From Peribacillus frigoritolerans (GTDB lineage Bacteria > Bacillota > Bacilli > Bacillales > DSM-1321): 64,000 bases of DNA. Location of the stretch: assembly GCF_040250305.1 (NCBI RefSeq), contig NZ_CP158190.1:5178001-5242000 (forward strand). Reading direction: 5' to 3'. Made by a program: the position numbers and the translations under genes. Below the pieces are notes generated by a model. The model searched no databases. It was not told the origin of the DNA and worked only from the letters and a program-made list of their open reading frames with translations. This document shows, one piece after another, positions 23,399 to 33,168 of the stretch (the first letter of the stretch is position 1; each line of letters opens with the position of its first letter).

Positions 23399-23413
23399 AA
23401 GTTTGCAGCAAAA

Positions 23414-23532
23414 GTTGATTGGGGCGGGTGTGCGGGACTCCGGCTTAGAAAAGCGCGTCTAAGGAGACTCCCGCAGGCGCAAGCCGAGGGCGGACCGCCC
23501 GCGGAAAGCGGGTGCCTGGATCGGTAATCAAC
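23414..23532 (+). repeat. GC-rich intergenic repeat, copy 1
   Basis: 119 bp with ends GTTGATT and AATCAAC and a GC-rich interior containing GCGGGACTCC, AAAAGCGCGTCTA, GGAGAC, CCGCAGGCGC, AAGCCGAGG and GGACCGCCCGCGGAAAGCG. Three related copies exist in this window (36874, 38502, 48451). Base composition is far from the surrounding AT-rich DNA. Complementary blocks such as GCGGG/CCCGC suggest a folded RNA or a MITE-like element. Apparent ORFs through it are artefacts. Neither flank shows a transposase gene. Confidence 0.85.
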
Positions 23533-23552
23533 GTCCAAATTGTACAACCCAT

Positions 23553-23598
23553 AAAAAAACTGAAGACAAACTTGATTTTCATCGAGTTTGTCTTCAGT
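23553..23598 (-). terminator. His operon terminator hairpin, part of the repeat surroundings
   Basis: ACTGAAGACAAACTTGAT (23559-23576) pairs with ATCGAGTTTGTCTTCAGT (23581-23598) over 18 bp, one G-U, loop TTTC; the minus strand continues TTTTTTTAT. A homologous hairpin follows the yvlB-like gene (37028-37070), and a decayed one lies at 38443-38487. Confidence 0.85.
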
Positions 23599-23632
23599 CT
23601 GAGCCCTCCTATTTACGGAGGGCAATCACCAT

Positions 23633-24289
23633 TCATTCGGTTTCTTTCGGTTCGTCCTTATCGGCATGTCTAGCCTTCAATACATCAAGCACTGCTTGGA
23701 AAGGCAACTCCTGCTCCTGAAGAAGAACGAATAAGTGATAGAGGAGATCGGCACTTTCCATCGAAAGTTCCTCTGCATCGCGGTTCTTAGCAGCAATGAT
23801 CACTTCTGCCGCTTCTTCACCTACTTTTTTCAGGATCTTATCAACGCCCTTATCGAATAGGTAGGTAGTATATGAACCTTCAGGCATTTCCGATTTTCTT
23901 TTTTTAATCAATTTTTCCAATTCCGTCAAGAAAGTCACATTCGCCTTCACGTCTTGTCCGGCTTCACTGTTTTGGTAAATGGTTTCGCTGAAACAGCTTG
24001 TTGCCCCTGTATGGCACGCAGGACCTGCAGGATCGACCCGAACGACCAATGCATCTTGATCGCAGTCATACTTCATTTCGATGATTTTCTGGGTATTACC
24101 GCTGGTTGCTCCTTTATGCCATAATTCATTGCGCGAACGGCTGAAGAATACCGTTTCACCTTTTTCAATCGACAATTGCAGTGATTCTTGATTCATATAA
24201 GCAAGTGTCAGCACTTCGCCGGTTCCTGCATCTTGAATAATTGCCGGTATCAGGCCTTTTTCGTCGTATTTAATAGTTTCAAGATTCAT
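23633..24289 (-). CDS. hisIE: Phosphoribosyl-AMP cyclohydrolase / phosphoribosyl-ATP pyrophosphatase (bifunctional)
   Basis: 218 residues. The HisI domain (about 1-115) has the Zn/Mg-binding pattern [32 protein letters not shown] and [10 protein letters not shown]. The HisE domain (about 120-210) has [24 protein letters not shown] and [10 protein letters not shown]. Together they hydrolyse PR-ATP to PR-AMP and open its ring to ProFAR, steps 2 and 3 of histidine synthesis. The fusion is usual in Bacillus. Start overlaps the hisF stop by 4 nt. It is the last his gene, followed by a terminator and repeat copy 1. Confidence 0.97.
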   Translation of the reverse strand: MNLETIKYDEKGLIPAIIQDAGTGEVLTLAYMNQESLQLSIEKGETVFFSRSRNELWHKGATSGNTQKIIEMKYDCDQDALVVRVDPAGPACHTGATSCFSETIYQNSEAGQDVKANVTFLTELEKLIKKRKSEMPEGSYTTYLFDKGVDKILKKVGEEAAEVIIAAKNRDAEELSMESADLLYHLFVLLQEQELPFQAVLDVLKARHADKDEPKETE

Positions 24290-25044
24290 CGTACAACCAC
24301 TCCTTGTTGTTTGAGAAACGCTTTGACTTCTTTGACGGATGTTTCTTTATAATGAAAAATCGATGCGGCTAATGCTGCGTCGGCTTTACCTTTTTGGAAG
24401 GCTTCCTGGAAATGCTCAGCGTTGCCAGCCCCGCCTGAGGCGATGACCGGCACCGAAACGGCTTCAGATACCGCTTTTGTCAAAGCAATATTAAACCCTT
24501 GTTTCTCGCCGTCACAATCCATGCTTGTCAATAGTATTTCACCTGCACCGCGGATTACGGCTTCCTTCGCCCACTCGATCACTTCCCATTCAGTCGGTTT
24601 CCGGCCGCCGTGGGTATATACGCGCCATGACCCGAGCTCTTCTTCATATCGGGCGTCTATTGCGACCACGATACATTGGGAACCAAAATAATCAGCACCT
24701 TCATTAATTAAATCAGGGCGCAGAATGGCTGCTGTATTTAAGGAAACCTTATCGGCACCAGCTCGGAGGATCTTCTTCATATCCGCCAATGAATTAATGC
24801 CGCCGCCCACCGTGAACGGGATTGCCAAGCTGCCCGCTACCGCTTGAACGACGTCGACAATCGTTTCCCTGCCTTCATGTGATGCAGAAATATCCAGGAA
24901 GACAAGCTCATCGGCCCCTTCTTGGTCGTAAAAGGCTGCAAGTTCGACCGGGTCTCCTGCATCCCTAAGGGAAACAAATTGTATCCCTTTGACTACGCGC
25001 CCATCCTTTACATCTAGACATGGAATAATTCGTTTAGTGAGCAT
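24286..25044 (-). CDS. hisF: Imidazole glycerol phosphate synthase, cyclase subunit
   Basis: 252 residues, (beta/alpha)8 barrel. Catalytic Asp11 lies in [15 protein letters not shown] and the second Asp in [27 protein letters not shown] and [11 protein letters not shown] are the phosphate-binding loops. With HisH it converts PRFAR and glutamine-derived ammonia to imidazole glycerol phosphate and AICAR. Starts directly at the hisA stop (TAAATG). Confidence 0.98.
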   Translation of the reverse strand: MLTKRIIPCLDVKDGRVVKGIQFVSLRDAGDPVELAAFYDQEGADELVFLDISASHEGRETIVDVVQAVAGSLAIPFTVGGGINSLADMKKILRAGADKVSLNTAAILRPDLINEGADYFGSQCIVVAIDARYEEELGSWRVYTHGGRKPTEWEVIEWAKEAVIRGAGEILLTSMDCDGEKQGFNIALTKAVSEAVSVPVIASGGAGNAEHFQEAFQKGKADAALAASIFHYKETSVKEVKAFLKQQGVVVR

Positions 25045-25779
25045 TTAACCACGCACCTTTTCTAGTGCTTCTTCTACAGTAAAGCGATTGGTATAAAGCG
25101 CCTTGCCAATGATTGCCCCTGCAATGCCTTGGGCTTCATACTCTTTGAGGGTGATAAGGTCTTCGAGTGAACTAATGCCGCCCGAAGCAATCACGTTTTT
25201 ACCGGTTGCCTCCGCCATGGCCAATATACCTTTCACATTCGGACCTGAAAGCATCCCATCCGTCGCGATATCAGTCACGATAAATGTCTCTGCACCAGCA
25301 TCGGCCAGTAATTTACCAAGATCTATCGCTAGGGTCCCAGACGTTTGAAGCCAACCATGAGTGGCAACCCTGCCATCCTTGGCATCGATCCCGATTGCGA
25401 TATGGCTTCCATATTTCCTAATCATATCTTTAGTGAAATCAGGGTCTGAAACGGCCGTGCTGCCTAGAATGACACGTTCCACACCATGATCCAGATAATG
25501 GGCTATATCCTGTTCCGTACGGATGCCGCCGCCGATTTGAATGCGGGCCCCTAACTCACTTGCAGCTTTGATTACGTATGAATCATTGATGCGTACTCCC
25601 TCTTTAGCTCCGTCAAGGTCGACCATATGTATCCAATCGGCTCCTTGGTCCGCAAAGCTTTTCGCCATATCGAAGGGGGAATCGCCATAAACAGTTTCCT
25701 GATTGTAATCTCCCTGGATTAAGCGGACGCATTTGCCTCCGCGCATATCAATCGCCGGGTAAATAGTAAAGTTGCTCAT
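25045..25779 (-). CDS. hisA: ProFAR isomerase
   Basis: 244 residues, barrel homologous to HisF. Catalytic Asp8 in [14 protein letters not shown] and a second Asp in [15 protein letters not shown]; phosphate loops [10 protein letters not shown] and [11 protein letters not shown]. It carries out the Amadori rearrangement of ProFAR to PRFAR. Overlaps the hisH stop by 4 nt. Confidence 0.98.
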   Translation of the reverse strand: MSNFTIYPAIDMRGGKCVRLIQGDYNQETVYGDSPFDMAKSFADQGADWIHMVDLDGAKEGVRINDSYVIKAASELGARIQIGGGIRTEQDIAHYLDHGVERVILGSTAVSDPDFTKDMIRKYGSHIAIGIDAKDGRVATHGWLQTSGTLAIDLGKLLADAGAETFIVTDIATDGMLSGPNVKGILAMAEATGKNVIASGGISSLEDLITLKEYEAQGIAGAIIGKALYTNRFTVEEALEKVRG

Positions 25780-26408
25780 GCTTCTTCCTTCCCTTCTACT
25801 AATGACAGATAATTTTTTAACAGTGACATGCCCATCTTCCCGCTTTTTTCCGGATGGAACTGCATGCCGAACACATTCCCTTTACCGACGATCGCAGGCA
25901 CTTCCACATCATACCTTGCCGAAGCAGTGACGAATGATTCATCGGTATCGACGTAGTAGGAATGGACGAAATAAACATGCTCCTCTTCCAGTCCCTCATT
26001 CACTGGTGATGCTTGTTTGAATTCAAGACGATTCCAGCCCATGTGCGGGACTTTATAAATCTGGTCATTCGCATCCACTCCCTTAAAACGAACGACTTTC
26101 CCCGGGATGAGGGATAATCCTTTAGCCGGTCCATTTTCCTCACTTTCATTAAAGAGAAGCTGCATACCAAGGCAGATTCCTAATAGATAACCTCCATCGG
26201 CTACATATTCCCTCAGGAATTCATCCAGCTTTTGTTTTTCCAAGAGACTCATGGCATCCCTGAAAGAGCCAACGCCGGGAAGTATGATTCCTTTCGACTT
26301 TGAAAGTTCTTTTGGGTCATCGGAAATGAATGAATCGGCACCAAGGCGCTCAAGCCCTTTACTTACAGAAAATAAATTCCCCATGCCATAATCGACGATC
26401 CCGATCAT
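25776..26408 (-). CDS. hisH: Imidazole glycerol phosphate synthase, glutaminase subunit
   Basis: 210 residues, class I glutamine amidotransferase. Nucleophile Cys79 in [12 protein letters not shown], His/Glu of the triad in [13 protein letters not shown], oxyanion region PGVGSF. It supplies ammonia through a channel to HisF. Stop overlaps hisA; start is adjacent to the hisB stop. Confidence 0.97.
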   Translation of the reverse strand: MIGIVDYGMGNLFSVSKGLERLGADSFISDDPKELSKSKGIILPGVGSFRDAMSLLEKQKLDEFLREYVADGGYLLGICLGMQLLFNESEENGPAKGLSLIPGKVVRFKGVDANDQIYKVPHMGWNRLEFKQASPVNEGLEEEHVYFVHSYYVDTDESFVTASARYDVEVPAIVGKGNVFGMQFHPEKSGKMGMSLLKNYLSLVEGKEEA

Positions 26409-26996
26409 TTACAACATTCCTTTCGTCGAAGGGATGCCTTTGACACGTGGATCGATGGTCGTAGCTTCATCCAATGCACGTCCCAGCGCTTTGAATATTG
26501 CTTCGATCATATGATGTGTGTTGTGACCGTAATGAACGACTACATGCAGGTTCATCCTGGCTTCAAGAGCGAATTTCCAAAGAAACTCGTGCACGAGTTC
26601 AGTATCGAAAGTACCCACCTTTTGCGAAGGAAACTCAGCCCGGAACTCTAGATGCGGACGATTGCTTAAATCGATGACAACCTGTGCGAGTGCTTCATCC
26701 ATGGGTACGAAAGCATTTCCATAACGCTTTATCCCGCGCTTGTCTCCAAGGGCCTCCAATAACGTCTGACCTAAGCAAATGCCAATATCTTCAGTTGTAT
26801 GGTGATCATCGACGTCTGTATCTCCGTTTGCATCTACGGTCAAATCAAACTTCCCATGTTTCGTGAACAAATCCAGCATATGCGTCATAAACGGAACGCC
26901 CGTCTTAATGGAGGAATTACCTTCCCCATCCACACCAAACTTCAAACTTATTTCCGTTTCATTCGTCTTTCGCTCCACACTAGCAAAACGTTCCAT
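26409..26996 (-). CDS. hisB: Imidazoleglycerol-phosphate dehydratase
   Basis: 195 residues, monofunctional HisB of the Gram-positive type. Mn2+-binding His clusters are DVDDHHTTEDIGICLGQ and VHYGHNTHHMIEAIFKALG. It dehydrates imidazole glycerol phosphate to imidazole acetol phosphate. A 100-bp gap separates it from hisD, larger than elsewhere in the operon, with no clear promoter. Confidence 0.98.
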   Translation of the reverse strand: MERFASVERKTNETEISLKFGVDGEGNSSIKTGVPFMTHMLDLFTKHGKFDLTVDANGDTDVDDHHTTEDIGICLGQTLLEALGDKRGIKRYGNAFVPMDEALAQVVIDLSNRPHLEFRAEFPSQKVGTFDTELVHEFLWKFALEARMNLHVVVHYGHNTHHMIEAIFKALGRALDEATTIDPRVKGIPSTKGML

Positions 26997-27096
26997 TACA
27001 ACTCCTCCTCAACGGGGTAAGACCCCTTTTCCCAAGATGTAAAAGCATGTCAAAAGTCTTTATATCAATGATTTCGCGTATTTTAATATTTCAGGA

Positions 27097-28377
27097 TTAT
27101 TTCCCGGACTCATTCACACCACGTGATTCAATGGCACGGGCGTGAGCCTCAAGTCCTTCCATTCGGGCAAATGCTGCGATTTTTTCTGCATTTTTGCGGA
27201 AAGCCGTTTCACTATACATGATGATGCTTGATTTCTTTTGGAAATCATCCACATTCAGCGGGCTGGAAAAACGGGCGGTTCCATTGGTGGGCAGCACATG
27301 ATTGGGGCCTGCAAAGTAATCCCCGACGGGCTCCGAACTAAAGCGGCCAATGAAGATTGCCCCGGCATGCCGGATTTTTGCCATGATTTCAAGTGCATCA
27401 TTGGCCACAATTTCCAAATGTTCCGGTGCAAGTTCATTAATCGCTTCGACAGCCTCCGCAATATTCCCGCATACAACGATCCTTCCATAATCCCTTATGG
27501 ATGCTGCAGCAATATCATGGCGTGGAAGTAACGCCACCTGCTTGGTCACTTCTGCGGCCACTTCTTCTGCAAGAGACGTTGACGTCGTGACCAAAACACT
27601 GCAAGCACGGGCATCATGCTCCGCCTGTGACAGCAAGTCTGCCGCAACTTCTGCCGCGATGGCGTTTTCGTCCGCCAATATCGCTATTTCACTTGGACCT
27701 GCTATCATATCAATGGCGACATCTCCGAATACTTCCCGCTTCGCTAACGCCACATATATATTTCCTGGACCCACTATTTTATCCACTTTCTTAATCGTTT
27801 CCGTCCCATAAGCTAGAGCAGCTATTGCCTGTGCCCCGCCAACTTTATAGATTTCCTTAACTCCGGCAATTTTGGCAGCTGCCAAAACCGCTGGCGATAA
27901 TTTTCCATCCTTCCCTGGCGGAGACACCATAACGATCCGTTCCACCCCCGCGGCCTTCGCAGGCAACGTATTCATCAGTACTGAGGAAGGATAGGCCGCT
28001 GTGCCCCCAGGTACATAAACACCTACAGCATCAAGAGGTGTTAATTTTTGTCCTAGCATCGTTCCCGTATCATCAGTCGTAAACCATGAATTTCGAATTT
28101 GTTTCTCGTGAAACATTCGAATATTATTCGCGGCTTCTTGTATAATATCAAGCTGCTCAGCAGTTAAGGATGCTGTCGCTTCTTCCATTTCCTGTTCCGA
28201 TACAAGTAATTCCCCTGCACTGACACCATCGAAACGTTCGGTATAGGTATGTAAAGCGGCGTTTCCGCTTTTCCTGACATCATAAATAATATCCTGAACC
28301 GCTTTTCTTTGATCGGCAGTACCTGCATCAACCGAGCGTTTCAGTGAAATCCCTTCAGCAAACCGTTCTATTTTCAT
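27097..28377 (-). CDS. hisD: Histidinol dehydrogenase
   Basis: 426 residues. Motifs include VGVYVPGGTAAYPSSVLM, KVGGAQAIAALAYGT, IDMIAGPSEIAILAD and the catalytic HLEIV / AGPNHVLPTNGTARF segment. The zinc enzyme performs two NAD-dependent oxidations from histidinol to histidine. The last step of the pathway is placed early in the operon, after hisG, as in B. subtilis. Confidence 0.98.
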   Translation of the reverse strand: MKIERFAEGISLKRSVDAGTADQRKAVQDIIYDVRKSGNAALHTYTERFDGVSAGELLVSEQEMEEATASLTAEQLDIIQEAANNIRMFHEKQIRNSWFTTDDTGTMLGQKLTPLDAVGVYVPGGTAAYPSSVLMNTLPAKAAGVERIVMVSPPGKDGKLSPAVLAAAKIAGVKEIYKVGGAQAIAALAYGTETIKKVDKIVGPGNIYVALAKREVFGDVAIDMIAGPSEIAILADENAIAAEVAADLLSQAEHDARACSVLVTTSTSLAEEVAAEVTKQVALLPRHDIAAASIRDYGRIVVCGNIAEAVEAINELAPEHLEIVANDALEIMAKIRHAGAIFIGRFSSEPVGDYFAGPNHVLPTNGTARFSSPLNVDDFQKKSSIIMYSETAFRKNAEKIAAFARMEGLEAHARAIESRGVNESGK

Positions 28378-28403
28378 ACCTTCACCTCATTAGCGATTCT
28401 TAA

Positions 28404-29033
28404 CTATTCAATAATTTCTGCTAGCCGTTCTACGATTTCGGTAATCCTTGCTTCTTTGATTCGATAGCTGACAGGGTTTGCCACCAGCCTCGAAGTCACA
28501 TTGGCGATTTTTGCATATTCCACAAGACCGTTTTCCTTCAATGTCCGCCCCGTTGAAACGATATCGACGATTCGTTCAGCTAAACCAATTAACGGTGCTA
28601 ACTCAATAGACCCATTCAACTTTATAATCTCGACTTGCTCCCCCTGCTCACGAAAATAACTGGAGGCAACATTCGGATATTTACTGGCTATTTTAGGGGC
28701 GATGTCACTTATTTTCGTACCAGGCAGTCCAGCTACAGCTAAATAGCAGGCACTGATTTTCAAATCAAGTAACTCATAGACATCACGTTCTTCCTCTAAC
28801 ATGACATCCTTTCCTGCAATTCCAATGTCAGCGACGCCGTGTTCCACATAGGTTACGACATCCATCGGTTTAGCTAAAATGAACCGCAGATTTTCCTCTT
28901 CCACTTCAAGGATCAATTTCCGGGAATCATCAAACTCGGGAGGGAGACGAAAACCGGCCCTTCTTAATAGCTCTGCCGCTTCTTCAAAGATTCTTCCTTT
29001 CGGCATGGCAATCGTTAAAAAGCTATTATTCAT
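28404..29033 (-). CDS. hisG: ATP phosphoribosyltransferase, short catalytic form
   Basis: 209 residues from [20 protein letters not shown]. Substrate-binding segments [22 protein letters not shown] and [14 protein letters not shown] are clear. The short HisG lacks the C-terminal regulatory domain and needs HisZ. It commits PRPP and ATP to histidine synthesis and is the feedback point. Two in-frame ATGs lie upstream (29042, 29051), within the hisZ coding end; ATG at 29033 overlaps the hisZ stop (ATGAATAA) and follows GGGGGGTATGGAAAAG, so it is preferred with moderate confidence. Confidence 0.93.
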   Translation of the reverse strand: MNNSFLTIAMPKGRIFEEAAELLRRAGFRLPPEFDDSRKLILEVEEENLRFILAKPMDVVTYVEHGVADIGIAGKDVMLEEERDVYELLDLKISACYLAVAGLPGTKISDIAPKIASKYPNVASSYFREQGEQVEIIKLNGSIELAPLIGLAERIVDIVSTGRTLKENGLVEYAKIANVTSRLVANPVSYRIKEARITEIVERLAEIIE

Positions 29034-30210
29034 CTTTTCCATACCCCCCATTCCCTACGAATAAATGAACTTCAGAAAATGTCCGTGTAAAGGCATCGAC
29101 ATTTTGGACGACCGTAATATCTTGAATCGTTACCAATTTTCCTTCGGAGCGTTTAATTCTTGCAAATTCAATGGCTTCCAATCTTCGTTCGGGACTGTAT
29201 AAAATACATTCTGGCGCGACAGGCTGGATTGGCTCCCCAAGAGCTTCTGCAAGACGATCCACCCGGATTGCAAAACCTGTGGCCGAAGCATTCCAACCGA
29301 ACTTCTCGAGCAGATTATCATACCGGCCGCCATTGCCGATTGGCGAACCTACTTGTCCGGCATACACTTCAAATAAAGTTCCTGTGTAATAGCTCATATG
29401 ACTGACCAATGTTAAATCAAAGCTCACATATTGTTCAACGCCAAATTCTTTCAGCTGCGCAGACAATTCCTTCAGTTCAGCCAAAGAATCCTGCCCTTTA
29501 TTATTTTCAACCAACCCCAGCGCCTTTATCAGGGTCCCTTCACTGCCCCTTAATGAGGTAAATTCGATAAGCCGTTGTTTATCTATGGATGAAAGCGGCA
29601 GTGATTTAACATGCTCGCGATAACCAACATAATTCTTTTCATACAAAAACTTCCTTAATATAGAGGCTCTTTCCTCCGTACCTAGAATGCTCAAGAAAAA
29701 TTCCTGCAGAAACCCAATATGCCCAATGGAAATTTTAAATTCCTGAAGCCCGGCAGCCTTTAGAGCATCCGCAAGCAGGGCAATCATTTCAGCATCGGCA
29801 CTAATGGCCTTATTTCCGATGCACTCAATACCAATCTGTTCGAATTCTGCCGGCCTGCCTCCTTCACGCTGCTGTGCCCGGTATACATTCGCGGAATAGG
29901 CCAGGCGAAGCGGAATTTGCTCTTTTAACAATTTGGATGCTGCGACCCGTGCAATGGGGGCTGTCATCTCGGGACGGAGTACGAGCGTATGCCCCTGTGA
30001 ATCAAGAAGTTTAAACAACTGTTGATCCAATATTGCCGAAGCCTCGCCAATTGTTTCATAATATTCCAAAGCAGGCGTTTCAATAAATTGATAGCCCCAC
30101 TTCTTGATTTCATCACTCATTTTATTTCTGGCCGACACTTTCGTTTCATACAGCACCGGCAATGTATCTCTCATGCCTAACGGTTTTTCAAACATAAATG
30201 GCTTTGTCAC
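29026..30210 (-). CDS. hisZ: ATP phosphoribosyltransferase regulatory subunit
   Basis: 394 residues, a paralogue of histidyl-tRNA synthetase that has lost aminoacylation. Class II motifs are visible: motif 2-like [28 protein letters not shown] and [17 protein letters not shown]. It forms a hetero-oligomer with short HisG and confers histidine sensitivity. The start is GTG at 30210, preceded by AAAAGGATG. It is the first gene of the his operon. Confidence 0.95.
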   Translation of the reverse strand: MTKPFMFEKPLGMRDTLPVLYETKVSARNKMSDEIKKWGYQFIETPALEYYETIGEASAILDQQLFKLLDSQGHTLVLRPEMTAPIARVAASKLLKEQIPLRLAYSANVYRAQQREGGRPAEFEQIGIECIGNKAISADAEMIALLADALKAAGLQEFKISIGHIGFLQEFFLSILGTEERASILRKFLYEKNYVGYREHVKSLPLSSIDKQRLIEFTSLRGSEGTLIKALGLVENNKGQDSLAELKELSAQLKEFGVEQYVSFDLTLVSHMSYYTGTLFEVYAGQVGSPIGNGGRYDNLLEKFGWNASATGFAIRVDRLAEALGEPIQPVAPECILYSPERRLEAIEFARIKRSEGKLVTIQDITVVQNVDAFTRTFSEVHLFVGNGGYGKDE

Positions 30211-30700
30211 GACTGCACATCCTTTTGAAATATTGATTACTATCTATATCCAATCGGTCCGCCTGTAGGCAAAAACCGATGCATCCATTCCTTATTTTGT
30301 TTATCCCTTTATCTTTCCAAGGTTTCACGCTTAAATCCAAATTTCGGATAACATATAAAAATAGTATCAAATAAAATGACATAATCATATAAATACTCAC
30401 AATAATCTATTAAATTACTTTAGTTCGCTAATATGGTAGCAGGTTGAAGTTACTAATAGTTTACTCTCGCTCCCATCTTACGTCAAGGAAAATATGCCTA
30501 ATTCCATTACTTCAAACCACAGCTATCTTTAATATTCTTCATGATCGATTTAAGTCCAAATGCAAGGAATTATACCTTTTTACCCAGATGATTCTTCCTA
30601 TCTTTAGCCATTCATTGTTATTAATGTATACCTTTTGGTTTAGCTGTTTTATAATATTCAGGAGTTTGGTAATATTATAAAATTTTAGGGGGAAATGGGA
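30211..30700. other. Divergent intergenic region between hisZ and the surface-protein gene
   Basis: 490 bp, AT-rich. A hairpin (ATCGGT 30253-30258 with ACCGAT 30275-30280, plus inner GCCT/AGGC) lies in the hisZ leader. I find no T-box signature and no terminator T-run after this hairpin, so the mode of his regulation is not apparent. TATAAT at 30650-30655 could serve the plus-strand gene but has no good -35. Confidence 0.4.
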
Positions 30701-31756
30701 ATGAAGAAATATTTTTCATTTTTTGTGGCACTTATCGTTCTTTTTTCACTGGGTTCAAGCGGAACGATTGGTTTTGCCGCAACTAAGATCAATCAGGATG
30801 AGCTTAATGCATACCTTTCTGAAGTTAGAATGACACAAGATGAATTGGAAGAGTATTTATCCTATTACGACTTAACATTGAATGAACTGAAATCGGTAGA
30901 AGAGTTGCGTGATACATTAGGACCGGCCGTCACTCCTGAGACCTTACAGAATCTACTTAAACAATATGAAATGACAGAAGCTGAACTTAAGGAATTATTA
31001 ATAGAATACGGCGAACTGGAAGAGGGAGATTCCATCATCGATACCTTCCATTTCATTTACGACATTGAGGATATCATCGATTTAGAAATGGATTATGATG
31101 AGGAAGAAATGAATTATGATGAAGAGATCATCGATTTAATGGATGGCCTCTTTACTGAGATCGGTCTAACAGACGAAGAGCTCGACAGATTCATGAACCA
31201 TCTTTTGCCTATCATCGAAGACCCTTCTTTTGAAGCTCGTTTAATGACGATCTCCGATAGAATGAATCAACTTGAGTATTTTGAAACAATTGATGAATTG
31301 TCTGCAGAACAAGTGGCTGAATTGCTTTCTATTTATAATGATCTTCAAAGCTTGCTGCAAATTCAATTCAAGTTCGCCTTAATTCAGGATGGTGTCACGA
31401 CAAACCTATCCCTTGAGGCTTTATTCCAGCTTAAGGAATTAACGAATGCTAGTTTACTAGTTTCCATTTATGATTTAAACGGCAATTTTTTGCTCGATTT
31501 TATATTGACAGGTAAAATGATCGGTTCCGATTTAGTGAAAGAAACCGGTAATGACATTAAACAGTCCACCAAGGTCATTTCTCAAGTGGTTGAGGTAAAA
31601 AAAGAAAAGAAGAAACCCGCAAAACCTGAACACAAAACGGAAAAAGGCGGAGTGCTTCCTAAAACGGCCGGTCATTACTTATTCGGTGCTTTAATCGGTT
31701 TAGTGTTGATGGGTATCGCTTTCGGATTGATCAGAAAAGCGAGACTCACTAATTAA
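30701..31756 (+). CDS. Acidic cell-wall-anchored surface protein with LPKTA sorting signal
   Basis: 351 residues from MKKYFSFFVALIVLFSLGSS (an ATG two codons earlier lies too close to the AGGGGG site). A signal peptide ends near FAA. The mature part is very acidic, with repeats of an Asp/Glu-rich helix pattern (MTQDELEEYLSYYDLTLNEL, MTEAELKELL, LTDEELDRFM) that resemble one another and end in Leu-rich turns. A Lys-rich linker (KKEKKKPAKPEHKTEKGG) precedes LPKTA (about 319-323), a hydrophobic helix and a short positive tail: a sortase signal. It matches my memory of the processed acidic surface protein family, which has a dedicated sortase; the sortase gene follows 1 bp later. Function unknown. 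Confidence 0.85.
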   Translation: MKKYFSFFVALIVLFSLGSSGTIGFAATKINQDELNAYLSEVRMTQDELEEYLSYYDLTLNELKSVEELRDTLGPAVTPETLQNLLKQYEMTEAELKELLIEYGELEEGDSIIDTFHFIYDIEDIIDLEMDYDEEEMNYDEEIIDLMDGLFTEIGLTDEELDRFMNHLLPIIEDPSFEARLMTISDRMNQLEYFETIDELSAEQVAELLSIYNDLQSLLQIQFKFALIQDGVTTNLSLEALFQLKELTNASLLVSIYDLNGNFLLDFILTGKMIGSDLVKETGNDIKQSTKVISQVVEVKKEKKKPAKPEHKTEKGGVLPKTAGHYLFGALIGLVLMGIAFGLIRKARLTN

Positions 31757-31757
31757 G

Positions 31758-32399
31758 ATGAGCAAAAATAGGCAATCCAGGCATAAGAAAAAATCGTTAC
31801 TTGTCACTGCTGTTTGCTTTTTATCCTTAGGTTTTTATTTTACAACGACAAACGCCTATACACTGTTAAAAGGCTATGCCCTGTATAAATGGGATGAATC
31901 TGACACAACGGAAGCGACGGCTAAGCTCCCCGAACCGAAGGCGAAGGCAAATATTCCCGATGGGCTTGAACTATATGAAGAACGACCGGAGACAGGTGAT
32001 TTGATGGGTAAGCTTTATATTCCAAAAATTGAAGCAACACTCCCAATTTATCACGGAACGGACGAAGATGAACTCGAAAAGGGCGTCGGTCATTATGCGG
32101 GCTCCGTCCTCCCAGGTGAAAAGGATAATTCCGTTTTATCCGGTCACCGAGATACAATTTTCAGAGATCTAGGCGAAGTTGGCGAAGGCGACTTGCTGAT
32201 TGCGAAGACAGAAGCCGGTACGTTTACATATAAAGTGAGGAAGGTTCGTATCGTCGATGCAAATGACCGGACCGTGATCGTTCCCAAGCCTAAAGCCACA
32301 CTTACAGTAACAACCTGCTATCCTTTTTCATATATTGGTAGTGCACCGGAACGGTACGTATTGGTTGCCGATTTATTGAAATCGGAATTAAATAAATGA
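31758..32399 (+). CDS. Sortase, class D-like
   Basis: 213 residues. An N-terminal membrane anchor (about 13-35) is followed by an extracellular sortase barrel. Catalytic residues are His130 (LSGHRDT), Cys187 (TLTVTTCYPFSYIGSAPERY) and Arg199. The TLTTC-type motif and small size fit class D enzymes, which recognise LPxTA-like signals, in line with LPKTA in the protein encoded just upstream. The start ATG lies 1 bp after the preceding stop with no strong ribosome-binding site, so translation is probably coupled. The pair is a self-contained substrate-enzyme unit. Confidence 0.9.
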   Translation: MSKNRQSRHKKKSLLVTAVCFLSLGFYFTTTNAYTLLKGYALYKWDESDTTEATAKLPEPKAKANIPDGLELYEERPETGDLMGKLYIPKIEATLPIYHGTDEDELEKGVGHYAGSVLPGEKDNSVLSGHRDTIFRDLGEVGEGDLLIAKTEAGTFTYKVRKVRIVDANDRTVIVPKPKATLTVTTCYPFSYIGSAPERYVLVADLLKSELNK

Positions 32400-32404
32400 G
32401 ATAT

Positions 32405-32426
32405 GGGGCTGAAGTTTTTCAGCCCC
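32405..32426 (+). terminator. Hairpin after the sortase gene
   Basis: GGGGCTGAA (32405-32413) and TTCAGCCCC (32418-32426), loop GTTT; the following CTCTTC is a poor T-run, so termination may be partial and the next small ORF may be co-transcribed. Confidence 0.6.
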
Positions 32427-32469
32427 CTCTTCATAAATCTTTAATAGATGATAGGAGGACAAGCTCAAT

Positions 32470-32613
32470 ATGGATAAACAGGCACAGGAAAGGTTTTTTC
32501 GTGTTTTAAAAGAAACGTATGAGGCGACGGTGAACCAGGAATATATATCAATCAACGAAGTCATGGAGCATCTAAAGAATGAACTGACTCCGTTATACCC
32601 AAAATGCCATTAA
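32470..32613 (+). CDS. Small hypothetical protein, 47 residues
   Basis: MDKQAQERFFRVLKETYEAT continues to PLYPKCH and a TAA. ATG is preceded by ATAGGAGGAC (spacing 11), and a bidirectional hairpin terminator follows at once, so the unit has the shape of a real gene. The protein is amphipathic-helical, charged, with no motif I recognise and one Cys near the end. It lies downstream of the sortase. Short Bacillus proteins of this look are often sporulation or stress related, but there is no evidence here. Confidence 0.65.
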   Translation: MDKQAQERFFRVLKETYEATVNQEYISINEVMEHLKNELTPLYPKCH

Positions 32614-32650
32614 AAAGGACCTGCCGCATATATGGGCAAGTCCTTTTTTT
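32612..32650. terminator. Bidirectional terminator between the 47-residue ORF and yvoF
   Basis: AAAAAGGAC (32612-32620) and GTCCTTTTTTT (32640-32650) with an inner GCC/GGGC pairing. It has T-runs on both strands and can end both convergent transcripts. Confidence 0.8.
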
Positions 32651-33168
32651 CACAAGGAAGTTTGCTGCTCCCTTTCAAGCATTTCTTCTTTGGTATATAT
32701 GATTTTCATTGGATTTCCCCCGACGAAAGCTCCCTCTGGAACATCCTTATGGACAAGTGTACCTGCAGAGACAATCGCCCCATTTCCGATTGAAAGTCCT
32801 GGAAGAATGGTCGAATTGGCTCCAATCAATACTTCATCCCCAATGACTACATCTCCTAAACGATATTCCTGAATCAAATATTCATGAGCAAGAATCGTCG
32901 TATTATAGCCAATGACAGTATTTCTTCCAACTGATATTTTTTCCGGAAACATCACATCGGGCATGACCATCAAGGCAAACGAAGTATGCTTCCCGACTTT
33001 CATATGTAAAAAAGTCCTGTACAGCCAATTCTTCATGCCCAGAAAAGGCGTATAACGCGCTAGCTGTATCACCACAAAATTCTTGACGACTTTCCAGAAT
33101 GGAACGGTCTTATATACATGCCATAGTGAATTAGCCCCTTCAACTGGATAGCGGGACGTGCGTCTCAT
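32650..33168 (-). CDS. yvoF: Acyltransferase with hexapeptide repeats (YvoF)
   Basis: 172 residues. Left-handed beta-helix repeats are visible ([60 protein letters not shown]) followed by the typical [12 protein letters not shown] end. It should transfer an acetyl or other acyl group from CoA; the acceptor is unknown. Last gene of hprK-lgt-yvoD-ppaX-yvoF, overlapping the ppaX stop by 4 nt. Confidence 0.9.
   Translation of the reverse strand: MRRTSRYPVEGANSLWHVYKTVPFWKVVKNFVVIQLARYTPFLGMKNWLYRTFLHMKVGKHTSFALMVMPDVMFPEKISVGRNTVIGYNTTILAHEYLIQEYRLGDVVIGDEVLIGANSTILPGLSIGNGAIVSAGTLVHKDVPEGAFVGGNPMKIIYTKEEMLEREQQTSL

Noticed and set aside
23392..23625. ORFs of 60-95 codons running through the GC-rich repeats (also near 36806 and 48357)
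   Set aside because: Their sequences (for example LSAGGRGASSA, SPRRAFLSRS) merely translate the repeat in several frames. No ribosome-binding sites and no independent conservation.
30211..30700. T-box riboswitch ahead of the his operon
   Set aside because: No T-box consensus or antiterminator/terminator pair could be read in the leader.
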